NCBI GenBank assembly: GCA_025937895.1
Contig: JAICQL010000003.1
Location: forward strand, 40,742 to 104,741
Direction: 5' to 3'
DNA length: 64,000 nucleotides
Source: Polyangiaceae bacterium
Lineage (GTDB): Bacteria; Myxococcota_A; Polyangia; Polyangiales; Polyangiaceae
A program made the translations under genes and the position numbers. Shown one piece after another: positions 25,393 to 36,491 of the stretch. The notes below the pieces were generated by a model, which saw only the letters and a list, made by a program, of their open reading frames with translations, ran no database searches and was not told the origin of the DNA. Within the stretch, counting starts at the first letter, position 1; every line of letters starts with the position of its first letter.

Positions 25393-27224
25393 ATCCCATC
25401 GCAGCAGCCATCGTGGCAGTGTGGCCGTACGCGCTGGCGTTCGTGGTCGCGGCGGCGATCCCCCGGCGCCACAACGGCTGGGAGCGCTTCGCCATCGGCC
25501 TCACCGCGGTGCTGGGCCTGGCGTTCCTGCGCGGGATGTGGGGTGCCGAAGCGCCCGCCGAGGCGCCGGCGGAGTGGCCGCACCTGCTCAACGTGATCTT
25601 GTTCTTGCCGATCGTTGGCGCGATCGCCGTGCTGTTCCTGCCACGTCAGGCACCGCGTGTCATCCGGCGGTTCAGCATGGGCGTCCTGCTGCTCGATTTC
25701 GTCGTGTCGCTGTGGCTGCTGGGCGCGCCCATGACCGACGGCTGGCATTTCCAGTACGTCACCGAGTGGCTACCCACCTTCGGCATCCGGTACCACGTCG
25801 CGATCGATGGCGTGAGCCTTTGGCTCGTGCTGCTCACCACGTTGTCGAGCCCGCTGGCCCTGTACGTGAGCTTCGGCTCGCTGCAGAAGCGCACGAAGGA
25901 GCTGTGCTTCTCGTTCCTGCTACTGCACGGAGCGATGCTCGGCGCCTTCGTGGCGCTGGATCTGTTCCTGTTCTACCTGTTCTGGGAGCTGATGCTCGTG
26001 CCGATGATCCTGATCATCGGGGTCTGGGGCGGCACCGAGAAGATCAAGGCGGCGTACAAGTTCTTTCTCTACACCATGGCCGGCAGCATGCTGATGCTCG
26101 CTGCCATCCTGTACCTGGTGTGGAGCTTCAAGCAGCTCGAGGGCTACTACACCTTTGACTACCTGGCGCTGCGGCGGCTGGTGCTGCCGGAGACGGCAGC
26201 GTGGCTGTGCTTTGCGGGCTTTTCCGTTGCGTTCCTGGTCAAGGTGCCCATGTGGCCGTTTCACACCTGGCTGCCGGACGCTCACGTGCAGGCGCCCACG
26301 GGCGGCTCGGTCATTCTGGCCGCGGTGCTCCTGAAGCTCGGTACGTACGGCTACCTGCGCTTCTGCATGGGCCTGTTTGAGGGCCCTGCATGGCAGGCCG
26401 GCGCCACTCTGGCGTGGGTGGCGCTGATCGGCGGCGTGGTCTACGGCGCGCTCTGTGCCTGGCGTCAGCCGGACATCAAGCGCCTGGTGGCGTATTCATC
26501 CGTCGCTCACCTCGGCTTCGTCATGCTGGGCCTGTTCACGGCCACCCGCTCGGGTATCGAAGGCTCGCTGCTGCAGATGGTCAATCACGGCGTGTCCACG
26601 GGCGCGCTCTTCATCCTGGTCGGCGTCATCTACGATCGCCGGCACACGCGCATGGCTGCCGAATACGGCGGCATCGCCAAGGTGATGCCGGTCTATGCGG
26701 CTCTGTTCGTGCTGTTCACGATGTCCAGCATCGGCGTGCCGGGCACGAACGGCTTCGTGGGTGAATACATGATCATCATGTCCACGATCGTGTCGCAGTC
26801 GCTGGGCCGCTGGGCAACCAGCCAGACCGCCGTGGCCGCTGCGGGCGTGATCCTGGCAGCGGTGTACATGCTCTCGGTCGTGCAGAAGGTGTTCTTCGGA
26901 CCGCTGGATAATCCGAAGAACAAGACCCTCACCGACCTCAACGTGCGCGAGTCCATCGCTCTCGCCCCGCTCGTCGTGCTCGTGTTCCTGATTGGCCTGT
27001 TCCCGAAGCTGCTGCTGGATCGCATGCACGACTCGGTCACGGGCGTCGTGGACCGCTACATCGATGGCCGCGTCGCGTATCAGGAGCATCGCGGACGGGC
27101 TGACAGCGCGCTGGAGCCGCTCGTCGGAGGGCCGACGGAGGCGGGGTACCCCAAGGCGCCGGCGGCAGAGGCACCCAGCGTGGCCGCTCGCATTGACGCT
27201 GCGGCGTTGGAGAACGTGCAATGA
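25389..27224 (+). CDS. nuoM: NADH-quinone oxidoreductase subunit M
   Basis: 611 residues from GTG 25389. Antiporter-like proton-pumping subunit with about 14 TM helices; LFWELMLVPMILIIGVWGG, KVPMWPFHTWLPDAHVQAPTGGSV and the AYSSVAHLGFV segment are typical. The C-terminal 60 residues are a soluble Ala/Glu-rich tail longer than usual. Overlaps nuoL and nuoN by 4 bp. Confidence 0.96.
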   Translation: MNPIAAAIVAVWPYALAFVVAAAIPRRHNGWERFAIGLTAVLGLAFLRGMWGAEAPAEAPAEWPHLLNVILFLPIVGAIAVLFLPRQAPRVIRRFSMGVLLLDFVVSLWLLGAPMTDGWHFQYVTEWLPTFGIRYHVAIDGVSLWLVLLTTLSSPLALYVSFGSLQKRTKELCFSFLLLHGAMLGAFVALDLFLFYLFWELMLVPMILIIGVWGGTEKIKAAYKFFLYTMAGSMLMLAAILYLVWSFKQLEGYYTFDYLALRRLVLPETAAWLCFAGFSVAFLVKVPMWPFHTWLPDAHVQAPTGGSVILAAVLLKLGTYGYLRFCMGLFEGPAWQAGATLAWVALIGGVVYGALCAWRQPDIKRLVAYSSVAHLGFVMLGLFTATRSGIEGSLLQMVNHGVSTGALFILVGVIYDRRHTRMAAEYGGIAKVMPVYAALFVLFTMSSIGVPGTNGFVGEYMIIMSTIVSQSLGRWATSQTAVAAAGVILAAVYMLSVVQKVFFGPLDNPKNKTLTDLNVRESIALAPLVVLVFLIGLFPKLLLDRMHDSVTGVVDRYIDGRVAYQEHRGRADSALEPLVGGPTEAGYPKAPAAEAPSVAARIDAAALENVQ

Positions 27225-28756
27225 ACCTACTTTTCGCGCTGTCGCCGTTGCTCGCCGTGGCGAGCGGCGCGTTGCTGCTCATGCTCGCGGAGGCGCTCGG
27301 TAAGCCTGCCGCCGCCGCTGGTGTCAATGCCGAGGGCCTGGTGACGGACGCCGGTGCGGGTCGGGCGCCAGAGTTGGCAGTGGGCAGCAGCGTGGTGCTG
27401 TTCTGCGGCGCTATTCTCAGCATCGGGGTCTGGCTGTACGGGCCGGAGAAGCTGGCAGGCCTCGATGCCGTCGCCCCGTACTTCATCGTCGACCGGTTCT
27501 CGCTGTTCTTCTCGTTCGTGGTCTGTCTCGGCGGGGGCCTGGCCACGCTCCTGGGCGGCGGTTACCTGCCGGAGCACGAGATTGACCGCAGCGAGTTTTT
27601 CTCGCTGGTCCTCTGGGCCAGCGTGGGCGCCATCGCGCTCTCTGCCGCTGGTGATCTGCTCACCCTGTTCGTGGGTCTGGAGACGATGTCTCTGGGCGTC
27701 TACTGCATGATCGCCCTTCGTCGTGGCAGCCTGAAGGCCAGCGAGGCGGCGCTCAAGTACTTCTTGCTCGGCAGCTTTGCTGCGGCGCTGCAGTTGTTCG
27801 GCGGCGGCTTGCTGTACGGCGCAACCGGGCACACGGATCTCGTCGGCATCGGTCAGGCGATCGCCACGATTGGCCAGCCTGGCAGCACCGTCAGCGCGCC
27901 GTTCGTTCTGGTTGCGATGGTGCTGTCGATCGTCGGGCTGGCGTTCAAGGTTGGCGCGGTGCCGTTCCACATGTGGACGCCGGATGCCTATGAGGGCGCG
28001 CCCACGCCGACGACGACGTACATGGCCGTCGCGCTGAAAAGTGCCGCGTTCGCCATCTTGATGCGGGTGCTGGTGCTGAGCTTTGGCGATGAGCGGCTGC
28101 TCAGCTGGGGCACCGGCTGGCCACCGATCGTGGCCACCCTGGCGATCGCATCGATGACGCTGGGCAATGTGGTTGCCGGGCGCCAGGACTCGGTAAAGCG
28201 CATGCTTGCCTACTCCTCAATCGCACATGCGGGATACGCGCTGGTGGGCGTGGCTGCCATCCTGGGCTCGGATCAGGCGGAGCCCTCGGTCTCGTTCTAC
28301 TTGTTGACGTATACGGTCTCAACGGCCGGGGCGTTTGGTTCGCTGATTCTTTGTGGGAGCCGCGGGCGTGAGGCCGTCAGCTACGAGGATCTTGCGGGCG
28401 TCGGGCGCCGGCACCCCGCTGCGGCGCTGGCTTTCTCGCTCTTTCTGCTGTCACTGGCGGGCGTGCCACCGGCGGCTGGCTTCTTTGGCAAGCTGTACAT
28501 CTTCACCGCTGCAACCGAAGCGGGGCTGTACTGGCTGACCGTGCTCGGCCTGCTGAACAGCGCCATCGGCGCCTACTACTACCTGCGCGTGATGGTCTAC
28601 ATGTACATGCGCGAGCCGGTGGCTGGAGCTCCCGTGGCCGTGCCGATGCGCTCCAGCATGGTGAACGCGGCGCTGCTGATCGCGGCCTTCGCGGTGGTGC
28701 TGCTCGGCATCTTCCCGACGCGTGCGCTCGAGCTGGCGGCTACGGCGTTGCCTTGA
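27221..28756 (+). CDS. nuoN: NADH-quinone oxidoreductase subunit N
   Basis: 511 residues, multi-TM antiporter-like subunit. Typical segments: LFVGLETMSLGVYCMIALRR, FKVGAVPFHMWTPDAYEGAPTP and MLAYSSIAHAGYALVG. Last complex I subunit of the operon. Its stop overlaps the TTG start of a lipoprotein gene, so that gene is co-expressed with complex I. Confidence 0.97.
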   Translation: MNLLFALSPLLAVASGALLLMLAEALGKPAAAAGVNAEGLVTDAGAGRAPELAVGSSVVLFCGAILSIGVWLYGPEKLAGLDAVAPYFIVDRFSLFFSFVVCLGGGLATLLGGGYLPEHEIDRSEFFSLVLWASVGAIALSAAGDLLTLFVGLETMSLGVYCMIALRRGSLKASEAALKYFLLGSFAAALQLFGGGLLYGATGHTDLVGIGQAIATIGQPGSTVSAPFVLVAMVLSIVGLAFKVGAVPFHMWTPDAYEGAPTPTTTYMAVALKSAAFAILMRVLVLSFGDERLLSWGTGWPPIVATLAIASMTLGNVVAGRQDSVKRMLAYSSIAHAGYALVGVAAILGSDQAEPSVSFYLLTYTVSTAGAFGSLILCGSRGREAVSYEDLAGVGRRHPAAALAFSLFLLSLAGVPPAAGFFGKLYIFTAATEAGLYWLTVLGLLNSAIGAYYYLRVMVYMYMREPVAGAPVAVPMRSSMVNAALLIAAFAVVLLGIFPTRALELAATALP

Positions 28757-29784
28757 GTCGAGCTCGCCGAGCCGGGTTGCCAGGGTCGAGCGCGCGCTTG
28801 CACGCGCGAGCTTGGTCCTGGCTCGCGCTGCTGCTCGCAGCGAGCAGCGCCTGTCAGGAGGCGCCGCGACCTGCCGCGACGACGGGCGTGGGTGGCGCGC
28901 CGAGCATCGAGCGCTCCAGCCCGGTCCTGGAGGAGGCCGCACGCCAGCGAGCAGAGTCTGTGGAGCGATCGCTGAACCCGCAGAGCTTACCGCTCTACTC
29001 GGGGCCAGTGGGGGCCGTCCGCGGTGTGGTTACCGTCACGGGTGATCCGGCGCCGCTGACCCCGGAGCGTTCAAGCAAGATCCCGGAGGGCTGCCCGCGC
29101 GCGCTGGAGCTCGAGCAAAGGCTCTTTCGCGAGGGTGTGGATCGCACCCTGGCGGACGTGCTGGTGACCGTCACCGAATACCAGGGTTACATCAAGCCTC
29201 AGGCCGAGGCCGTGCGTGTAGAAGCCCGCGGATGTGCCTTTGGCTCGAACGTGATCGCGCTCGTCTACGGGCAACGCATCGACGTGTACAACCGAGATCC
29301 CCAGGGCTATCTGCCGCGACTCGTCGGTGTGCCGACGTACACGCTGCGCGTCGCGATGCCCGGCGGCAACCCGGTACCGATCTTCCCGCCGTCTCCCGGA
29401 CACTTCAGACTCGTGGATGAGACGCGCGAGTACATGCGCAGCGACGTCTACGTGCTCAACTATCCGACGTTTGACGTGACGGGGCTGAACGGCGCCTTCG
29501 ACATTCAGGGCATTCCTGCCGGCGATGTAAAGGTGACGGCGTTTTCGCCCGCGCTGGGCAAGGTCAGCGAACAGCGGGTGAAGATCCAGGCGGGCGCGAC
29601 CCAGGAGCTGAAGCTCGAGCTGGCCTTCTCGCAAGCGGAGTATGAGGCCGCCCTGCGCAGCAAGGCGCAGCCTGCCGCCAGCCCCGCGGCTGGCGCCGGC
29701 GGTGCGCTTTCCAGCGGAGCGGGCGGCGATTCTGCAAGGCGCGCTGCGTCCGCGGGTAGCGGCGCAGGCGGAAGCGGCAGCTGA
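28753..29784 (+). CDS. Lipoprotein with cupredoxin-like and carboxypeptidase-regulatory domains, coupled to nuoN
   Basis: 343 residues from TTG 28753, overlapping the nuoN stop by 4 bp. Signal peptide WLALLLAASSAC with a lipobox cysteine. A middle cupredoxin-like segment has ARGCAFGSNVIALVYGQRIDVYNRD, the Cys and the GQ...N.D pattern seen in MauL-like exported proteins. A C-terminal segment LNGAFDIQGIPAGDVKVTAFSP resembles a carboxypeptidase-regulatory beta-domain. The end is Gly/Ala/Ser-rich. It shares this general architecture with the exported protein at 5941-6705. Its position suggests a periplasmic accessory of the respiratory chain; no redox centre is proven. Confidence 0.75.
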   Translation: MSRARRAGLPGSSARLHARAWSWLALLLAASSACQEAPRPAATTGVGGAPSIERSSPVLEEAARQRAESVERSLNPQSLPLYSGPVGAVRGVVTVTGDPAPLTPERSSKIPEGCPRALELEQRLFREGVDRTLADVLVTVTEYQGYIKPQAEAVRVEARGCAFGSNVIALVYGQRIDVYNRDPQGYLPRLVGVPTYTLRVAMPGGNPVPIFPPSPGHFRLVDETREYMRSDVYVLNYPTFDVTGLNGAFDIQGIPAGDVKVTAFSPALGKVSEQRVKIQAGATQELKLELAFSQAEYEAALRSKAQPAASPAAGAGGALSSGAGGDSARRAASAGSGAGGSGS

Positions 29785-29788
29785 GCCG

Positions 29789-30870
29789 TCAGGGGGGTGG
29801 GGTGGCGCGCGTGGCAAGCGCGCGCAGATAGGCGGAGCGCCAGCTCTCCGCCGCCTCATCGCCGACCTTGCTGCGCAGCAGCGCCGTGAAGAGCTGAGCG
29901 AGCTCGCGCGCGGGCAGTTCGTGGCTCTGGGCTCGCCGCAGCAGCTCGCCGAATTTCCGTTCGTCTCTCAGCAGCACCGCCGCCTGCAGTCCCGTGATGA
30001 GCGCCTCCGAGCCATGCGGGTTGGCGCGCAGCAGCAGCTCAGCCTGCGCCAGCGCCAGGTCGGCGCGCCCGGCCTCCAGCGCCAGCAGGGCGAGCCTCAG
30101 CGGCGAGACCCTGCTCTCGCTGGCGAGCCCTCGCGCCAGCTCCAGGTCCCCCGAGCGCAAGGCCACCTGCAGCGCATCCGATGTTGAAGTCCCCGCCTTC
30201 GCCGCATCGTGTGGCGCGGGGTGCCCTTGGCCGGCGCGGCGCGCGAGCGTGGCCCGAGCAAGCGCCGTGAGTTGCTCGTCGGCAAGCGAACGCGACTCCT
30301 GGCTCAGCTGCTCGGATAGGGCCTCGAGCTCGGGATCGAGCAGCAGCCAGGCGAACAGCCAGGCGCGCGCCAGCTGCGGCTGCGACGCCTCGCGGTACAG
30401 CCGTACCAGCAACAGGTTGCTGCCGGCTCCTCGTGGATCGAGCCGTACGCCTCGTAGCGCTGCCTGGAGCGCCTCTCTGGGCCGCCGGCGCGCCGCCAGG
30501 CAGCGCGCGCGCTCCACCCACGCGGGAGCGAAGTCCTCGAGTGCCAGCGCGCGCTCGAAGTGCTCCTGCGCGCGTGGCAGGCTGTCTCGACAGGCGAGCG
30601 CGCCCAGCCGCGTCCAGATCTGGGGGCTCTGGCCATCGCTGCGCAGCGCGCGGCGGTATGCCTGTTCTGCCTGTGCCCACTCACCGCGCGCCTCGCGGTA
30701 GGCGCCCTCGACGTAGGCTGCGTACGCATCCGGCTCGATGTAGTGGCCCTCCACCTTCTGGCCGCTGAACACGCGCTCGGTCGTGCGCAGTGAGCTACAG
30801 CCCAGCATCAGCAGCAGGAGGGCGGGCAGCACGCGGATGCCGGCGCCCGGCGGCGGACGGCCGGGGTAGC

Positions 30871-30874
<4 letters not shown>
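29789..30874 (-). CDS. TPR lipoprotein
   Basis: 361 residues from GTG 30874, overlapping the HMG-CoA reductase stop (GTGA). Signal peptide LPALLLLMLGCSS with a lipobox cysteine. The mature part has TPR-type helical repeats: AYVEGAYREARGEWAQAEQAYRRALRSD, PQIWTRLGALAC, PAWVERARCLA and later DLALAQAELLLRANPHGSEA. Probably a periplasmic or outer-membrane scaffold. No link to isoprenoid synthesis beyond operon position. Confidence 0.8.
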
Positions 30875-32196
<1,322 letters not shown>

Positions 32197-33066
32197 CGCG
32201 TGCGTGGAGCTGAAGCGGGAGCAAGCGATGGCCCAAGGTGGCGGCCAGCTCACGAAATTGGGACGGTGAGGCCTGGCGCGAGCACCACAGCACGATATCA
32301 CCGCCCCCCGCGCCGGAGGGGAGCACTGCTGCGCCGGGCGGCGCGGTCCGCGCCAGCTGCGCAACCTCCGGGGTGATGATGTCTGCGCCGGCAGCTTGCC
32401 CGAGGGCCTCGAAGCCGAGCCGCTGCTCAGACAATTCGTTAATTATTTCAGCCGACTGCTTTCTGCGGAGCGCGTCGGCGGCGCGTTCCGCGGCGGCTTT
32501 CAGCCGTTCCAGCAGGGAACGGTGGAGCTGCGGGGCGCGCTCCCGCAAGCGCGCCACGGCGCCCAGCAGGGCAGGGGTGGAGGCGGCGACGGGGCTCGCC
32601 CACACCTCCACGATCAAGTCGGATGGCATCTCCACGGCCTCGAGCTGAAGGCTGTGATCTGAGCTGCGCCGGGCGATCAAGGTACCACCCCAGGTGCTGG
32701 CGGCCACGTCGACGCCGCTGCCGCCGCCCTGCGCTTGCCGATGGGCAGCCAGCGCCCGCTCCCAGATCGCCTGCCGCAGCGCGTGCTCGCTCTGAAATTG
32801 CCGGTCAGCGGCAGCGGCGAGTGACGCCACCAGGATCGCTGCGCTGGAGCCCAGGCCCAGCTTGCGGCCCTCGACGCGCAGCGCGGAGGCATCGAACGCG
32901 GGCGCCTGCGCTCCCGCGAGTGCGGCGCCCACCTCCGGGGTCACGAGCTCTGCCGGGCGGGCGGAGTCGCAGCAGACAAAACGGTCGACCGCGCTGACAA
33001 TCGCCGGCGCTCCCTCCAGCACGCTGTACGCGCCGGACAAGACCAGCTTGCCAGGGGCGCAGGCCT

Positions 33067-34062
33067 TCATGGAGCCTCGAGCTGCCGCGCCGGGCCCCCG
33101 ACGCCGCTCACGATCAGGCGCTGCACACCGGGTACGGACTGCAGCGCCGCGCTGACACGGGGGCTGTCCGAAGCTCTGGTCAGCACCTTGACGTGTGGCC
33201 CGGCGTCGATGGTGAAGAACGCGATGGTGCCGGCGCGGCGCAGCTCCTGCACGCAGCGCAGCGCCGAGACGGTCGCGCCGCTCCAGTAGAGCAGGGGTGG
33301 CTGAGCCGCCAGCATGCAGGCGTGCATCAGCAGCGTGCTATGTTCCATCGCCGCACCCAGGCGCTCCAGATCGGAGGCGAGCAGCGCGGCCCGCACCTCG
33401 CGATAAGCAGCCGGCGCGTGCTCACGAAAGCTGGAATAGTAAGGACTGCTCTGCTGGGTCAGCTGCATGGCGCTGGTCGAGCCGACCGCCTTCGGGCCCG
33501 GGTCGGTGACGGCAACGACCATCACCAGTTCCTTCGCCAGCGGCCCCACCTCCAGCACCTCCGCGCTCTCTGCGCCAGCCTCCAGCGCGACGAACCCGCC
33601 ATGGATGGAGCGCCCCGCCGACACTGACGCCGAGCGTGCAAGCTCGCTGAGCTCAGCCGAGGTCAGCTGCAATCCCGCGGCAGCAGTGGCGGCCAGCGCC
33701 AGTGCGGCAAAGCCGGAGGCGCTGGAGGCCAGCCCGGAGGCAGTGGGAAAGTCATTGCTCGACTCCACCACCGCTCGCTGCTCGATGCCTGCGCGCTGTC
33801 GCACTCGATCCAGCAGGGCGTACACCTTGGCGCTGGCCGAGGGCAGCTGCGCGCTGCCATTCAGCACGAAATGGTCCGCGCTCGCTTCCGGGTCGAAGCG
33901 CACGCTGGTCACCGTGCACAAGGCCGCGAGCGTCATCGACAGGCTCGGCACGTCGGGCAGGTTGCGCGCTAAGTCTCGCTTGCCCCAGTACTTTGCCAGG
34001 GCGATGTTGGAGTGGGCGAGCGCCTTGCTGGCGCTGCTCGCGCCGATCACTGCGTGTGACAT
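33067..34062 (-). CDS. mvaD: Diphosphomevalonate decarboxylase
   Basis: 331 residues. Converts 5-diphosphomevalonate to isopentenyl diphosphate. Family signatures: SNIALAKYWGKRDLARNLPDVPSLSMTL near the N-terminus, the phosphate loop FPTASGLASSASGFAALALA, SRSIHGGF-like SAGRSIHGGFVALEAG, and the catalytic region VTDPGPKAVGSTSAMQLTQ and FFTIDAGPHVKVL. A phosphomevalonate decarboxylase activity cannot be excluded by sequence alone. It overlaps the lipoprotein gene upstream by 16 bp. Confidence 0.94.
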   Translation of the reverse strand: MSHAVIGASSASKALAHSNIALAKYWGKRDLARNLPDVPSLSMTLAALCTVTSVRFDPEASADHFVLNGSAQLPSASAKVYALLDRVRQRAGIEQRAVVESSNDFPTASGLASSASGFAALALAATAAAGLQLTSAELSELARSASVSAGRSIHGGFVALEAGAESAEVLEVGPLAKELVMVVAVTDPGPKAVGSTSAMQLTQQSSPYYSSFREHAPAAYREVRAALLASDLERLGAAMEHSTLLMHACMLAAQPPLLYWSGATVSALRCVQELRRAGTIAFFTIDAGPHVKVLTRASDSPRVSAALQSVPGVQRLIVSGVGGPARQLEAP

Positions 34063-34547
34063 AAACCATTCAGCTTGCGGACCAGAGAGGCCTCGCGATT
34101 GACATCGTTCTTGGCGACGGCCCGCAGGCGGGCGAGGCGGGTTTCCTTCTCGTGCTCCTCCTCGGGAGTGCTGGCGGGCCGCTCGAGCTCCTCGGAGAAT
34201 TCCCGGCTGTGCTTGGCGGCGCGCTGGATCAGCTCTCGATAGCTTTCGATCGTCTTGCTCAGCGTTTCGTCGCGGGAGGAAGCAGCTTCCAGGCTCTTGC
34301 CCAGCGCCTCATAGGCGTCGGCCACTCGCGCATACTTTGCGGGGTCGGGCCCAGCGTCGGCCATCGAGGTTGCCATGCTGCCGAGGCCATCATTGACGAG
34401 CTCGACCACCTGCTTGCACTCGCTTGCTCTGCGCAGCGGGCTGCAGCCGAGCGCGCTCACCAGGAGCCAGCCGACACATAGCCTCGTGGAGCGAGGGGAG
34501 AGCGGCTTGCAGTAACGGGTAGAGGACCAACGAGAGCAGCGGTGCAC
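34047..34547 (-). CDS. Small helical lipoprotein of unknown function
   Basis: 166 residues; signal peptide LCVGWLLVSALGC with a lipobox cysteine near residue 35 (start may be further in). The mature part is predominantly charged helix (EKETRLARLRAVAKNDVNRE) with a short Pro-containing break; it may be coiled coil. No known domain recognised. It lies between yraN and mvaD in an overlapping operon. Confidence 0.65.
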   Translation of the reverse strand: MHRCSRWSSTRYCKPLSPRSTRLCVGWLLVSALGCSPLRRASECKQVVELVNDGLGSMATSMADAGPDPAKYARVADAYEALGKSLEAASSRDETLSKTIESYRELIQRAAKHSREFSEELERPASTPEEEHEKETRLARLRAVAKNDVNREASLVRKLNGLCHTQ

Positions 34548-34579
34548 GTCGGGCGCGAGCCTATACAGAAACCTGCGAG

Positions 34580-34954
34580 CTAGAAAGCAGCGGGCACGTA
34601 GTCCACCCGCGCGTGCGCTCCATCAAAGTGCACGCAGGCCGCGTCGAAGCGCATCATCGAGACGCTTGGATCGCGCTGATACCGCTCCCGCCAGAGCCGC
34701 TGGCCGGCTCGTCTGATCCGCTCGCGCTTGGCGCCCGTCAGGCTTCCAAATCCGGAGGTCCAGGCAGAGGCACCGCGAGTCCGGACCTCGACCACGGCGA
34801 TCAACCCCGCACGCCGCGCGACGATGTCGAGCTCGGATCTCCCCAGCCGCAAGTTACGCGCCACGATGGAAAAGCCCTCGCGCTCGAGATAGTCGGCAAC
34901 CGCGCTCTCGGCGCGGCTTCCGACAGCTCCGCGTGGCCCCCCGGGCGCCGCCAA
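34580..34954 (-). CDS. yraN: YraN/UPF0102 family endonuclease-like protein
   Basis: 124 residues. Restriction-endonuclease-like fold: GSRAESAVADYLEREGFSIVARNLRLGRSELDIVARR followed by AVVEVRTR gives the E...D...ExR catalytic arrangement of the family (VEVR instead of the common VEVK). RIRRAGQRLW matches the C-terminal helix. Biological role is not firmly known; linked to DNA processing or recombination in other bacteria. Spaced 3 bp from the gene before it. Confidence 0.9.
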   Translation of the reverse strand: MAAPGGPRGAVGSRAESAVADYLEREGFSIVARNLRLGRSELDIVARRAGLIAVVEVRTRGASAWTSGFGSLTGAKRERIRRAGQRLWRERYQRDPSVSMMRFDAACVHFDGAHARVDYVPAAF

Positions 34955-34957
34955 GGC

Positions 34958-35734
34958 TCAGCCGTTGGGCGTGGCCATCGCCGGCAGGTTGCCGCAGGTC
35001 AGATCGTTGGGGCCGGGCGACGCACCCGGATCCGGAACGGAACACACGCGAGTATCCACGCGATTGGGGTCCACGTCCGAGCCAGACCGGATGCAGTACG
35101 AGCCCGCGAGCTCGGACTGGCCCTGCCCGCGATCAGCCACAATCTCGGCGCACTCGAAGCCGCTCGGGCACTCGCAGTAGCGAGCGTTTGGATCCGCCCC
35201 GCCGCAGCGGCAGGAGCAATAAACGGCCAGCTCTGGCGGCCGCTCGGTGCGCTGCGGCTCCACCGGGACGGTGACGTACCCGCCAAAGCCCGGCACTTCA
35301 CAGGGATAGCCATGGTCGACGGTGTTTGCGTCGGCGACCGGAGGCGTGCCTCGGGTGCCGTACGGGCAGCTCACGCGACCCTGGAACTTATTCACCAGGC
35401 AGACGCGCGTCTCGCACTGGAACGATCGGCTCTCGACGTTGACCTCACCCAGGTCAAAGCCGCTGAAGTCCGGAAAGAACTCGTCCTCGGGCGTACACGG
35501 ATCGCCGACCCCGCCGCTCTCACAGCCGAGCGCCATCGAGGCCGCGACCAGCAGCACCAGCCCGCTCCACTTCCGTGCACCGCCGCTCTCTTCGCCCGCT
35601 GCTTTAACCTCGGCGGAGGCGGGCTCGACCGAGATTCGCTCGACCCCAGCGGGAAGGGGGACGGCACGAGCCGGGAAGCAGCGAACGGGGAACAGGTGAC
35701 GAAGGAAGGAGAACTTGTTCTTGGCGCGACCCAT
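34958..35734 (-). CDS. Cys-rich exported protein or lipoprotein
   Basis: 258 residues from ATG 35734 (an ATG at 35788 is possible). TATACA, 10 bp before 35734, could be a -10, which favours this start. A hydrophobic segment GLVLLVAASMALGC with a lipobox cysteine appears late (about residue 55-69), so either the n-region is unusually long or the true start is missed. The mature part has about 15 cysteines, many paired (YCSCRCGG, RYCECPSGFEC), consistent with disulfides outside the cytoplasm. No known family recognised. First gene of the minus-strand mevalonate-region operon. Confidence 0.6.
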   Translation of the reverse strand: MGRAKNKFSFLRHLFPVRCFPARAVPLPAGVERISVEPASAEVKAAGEESGGARKWSGLVLLVAASMALGCESGGVGDPCTPEDEFFPDFSGFDLGEVNVESRSFQCETRVCLVNKFQGRVSCPYGTRGTPPVADANTVDHGYPCEVPGFGGYVTVPVEPQRTERPPELAVYCSCRCGGADPNARYCECPSGFECAEIVADRGQGQSELAGSYCIRSGSDVDPNRVDTRVCSVPDPGASPGPNDLTCGNLPAMATPNG

Positions 35735-36114
35735 TGCGCGAGCTGTATAGCACGTCATCGCCAACCGAGTGGAAGCATTAGGAAGCATTGCCGGCTCTCC
35801 TGGGGTGTGTTCGCTCTGGACTGGCTGCTAGCGAGCCACATCGCCACTGAGTGTCCGCAGCGGGGGACATCCGTCTGCGGCACACGTCGGGAAGTAGGGC
35901 TGGTGCACCGCACGCGCTCAGCGCTGCCTTCCGACCTCCTTTGCCCGCGTTTTGCGCAGCGCGGCGTTGCCGCGCACGGGGACGCCCGCCCCAGCTTCCG
36001 CAGCCGCCCATGGCTCCGGTCGGCCCTTTCCCTACACGCTGCGGGCCGTGCCCGCCGCGTGCTCCATGCGATCACCGTGACGTCGGAGTAGCCGGGACGA
36101 TGCCGGATGTCACC

Positions 36115-36144
36115 TTGACAAGGCAACTTGGAGATATCTAACAT
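36115..36144 (+). promoter_or_regulatory. Strong promoter upstream of the gliding-type locus
   Basis: Consensus -35 TTGACA at 36115-36120, an 18-bp spacer and TAACAT at 36139-36144 (4 of 6). The start would be near 36151, giving a leader of about 340 nt before the first ATG (36492). The gap 35735-36491 has no convincing gene. The leader contains the 14-bp palindrome GCGAAAGCTTTCGC at 36272-36285. Confidence 0.55.
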
Positions 36145-36271
36145 TACCTGGCGGTTCAGTTGTATCTGCCGATTCCCATTGGGTTTTCAATCGCATCTCG
36201 AAGGCCGTCGGCAGTTGCGGTGGCAAACGCGACTGGCGCTGGTGTGGTGGCGCTCGCGGTCGCAGGCGCCG

Positions 36272-36285
36272 ATGCGAAAGCTTTC
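36272..36285. other. Perfect 14-bp palindrome in the leader
   Basis: GCGAAAGCTTTCGC, perfectly self-complementary, about 120 bp after the predicted start and 207 bp before the first gene. Could be a regulator-binding site or an RNA element. Confidence 0.4.
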
Positions 36286-36491
36286 GCCTTGCAAGCCTTC
36301 ACTGGTTGCGGTGGAAGGTGAATTGCGGTGGAGTCTCGGTGCGTGCGGCTGCGATCGCGGCGCGAGCGCCTCGATGAAGCACTTGAGAAGCTGGGATCGG
36401 AAACCGGAGACTGTGCCGGACAACTCGACTTCAGGCGTGCGCGCGAAAGCGGCTGAAGAGCAAGAAACGGTGGCGGCGAAAGTGAGGACGA

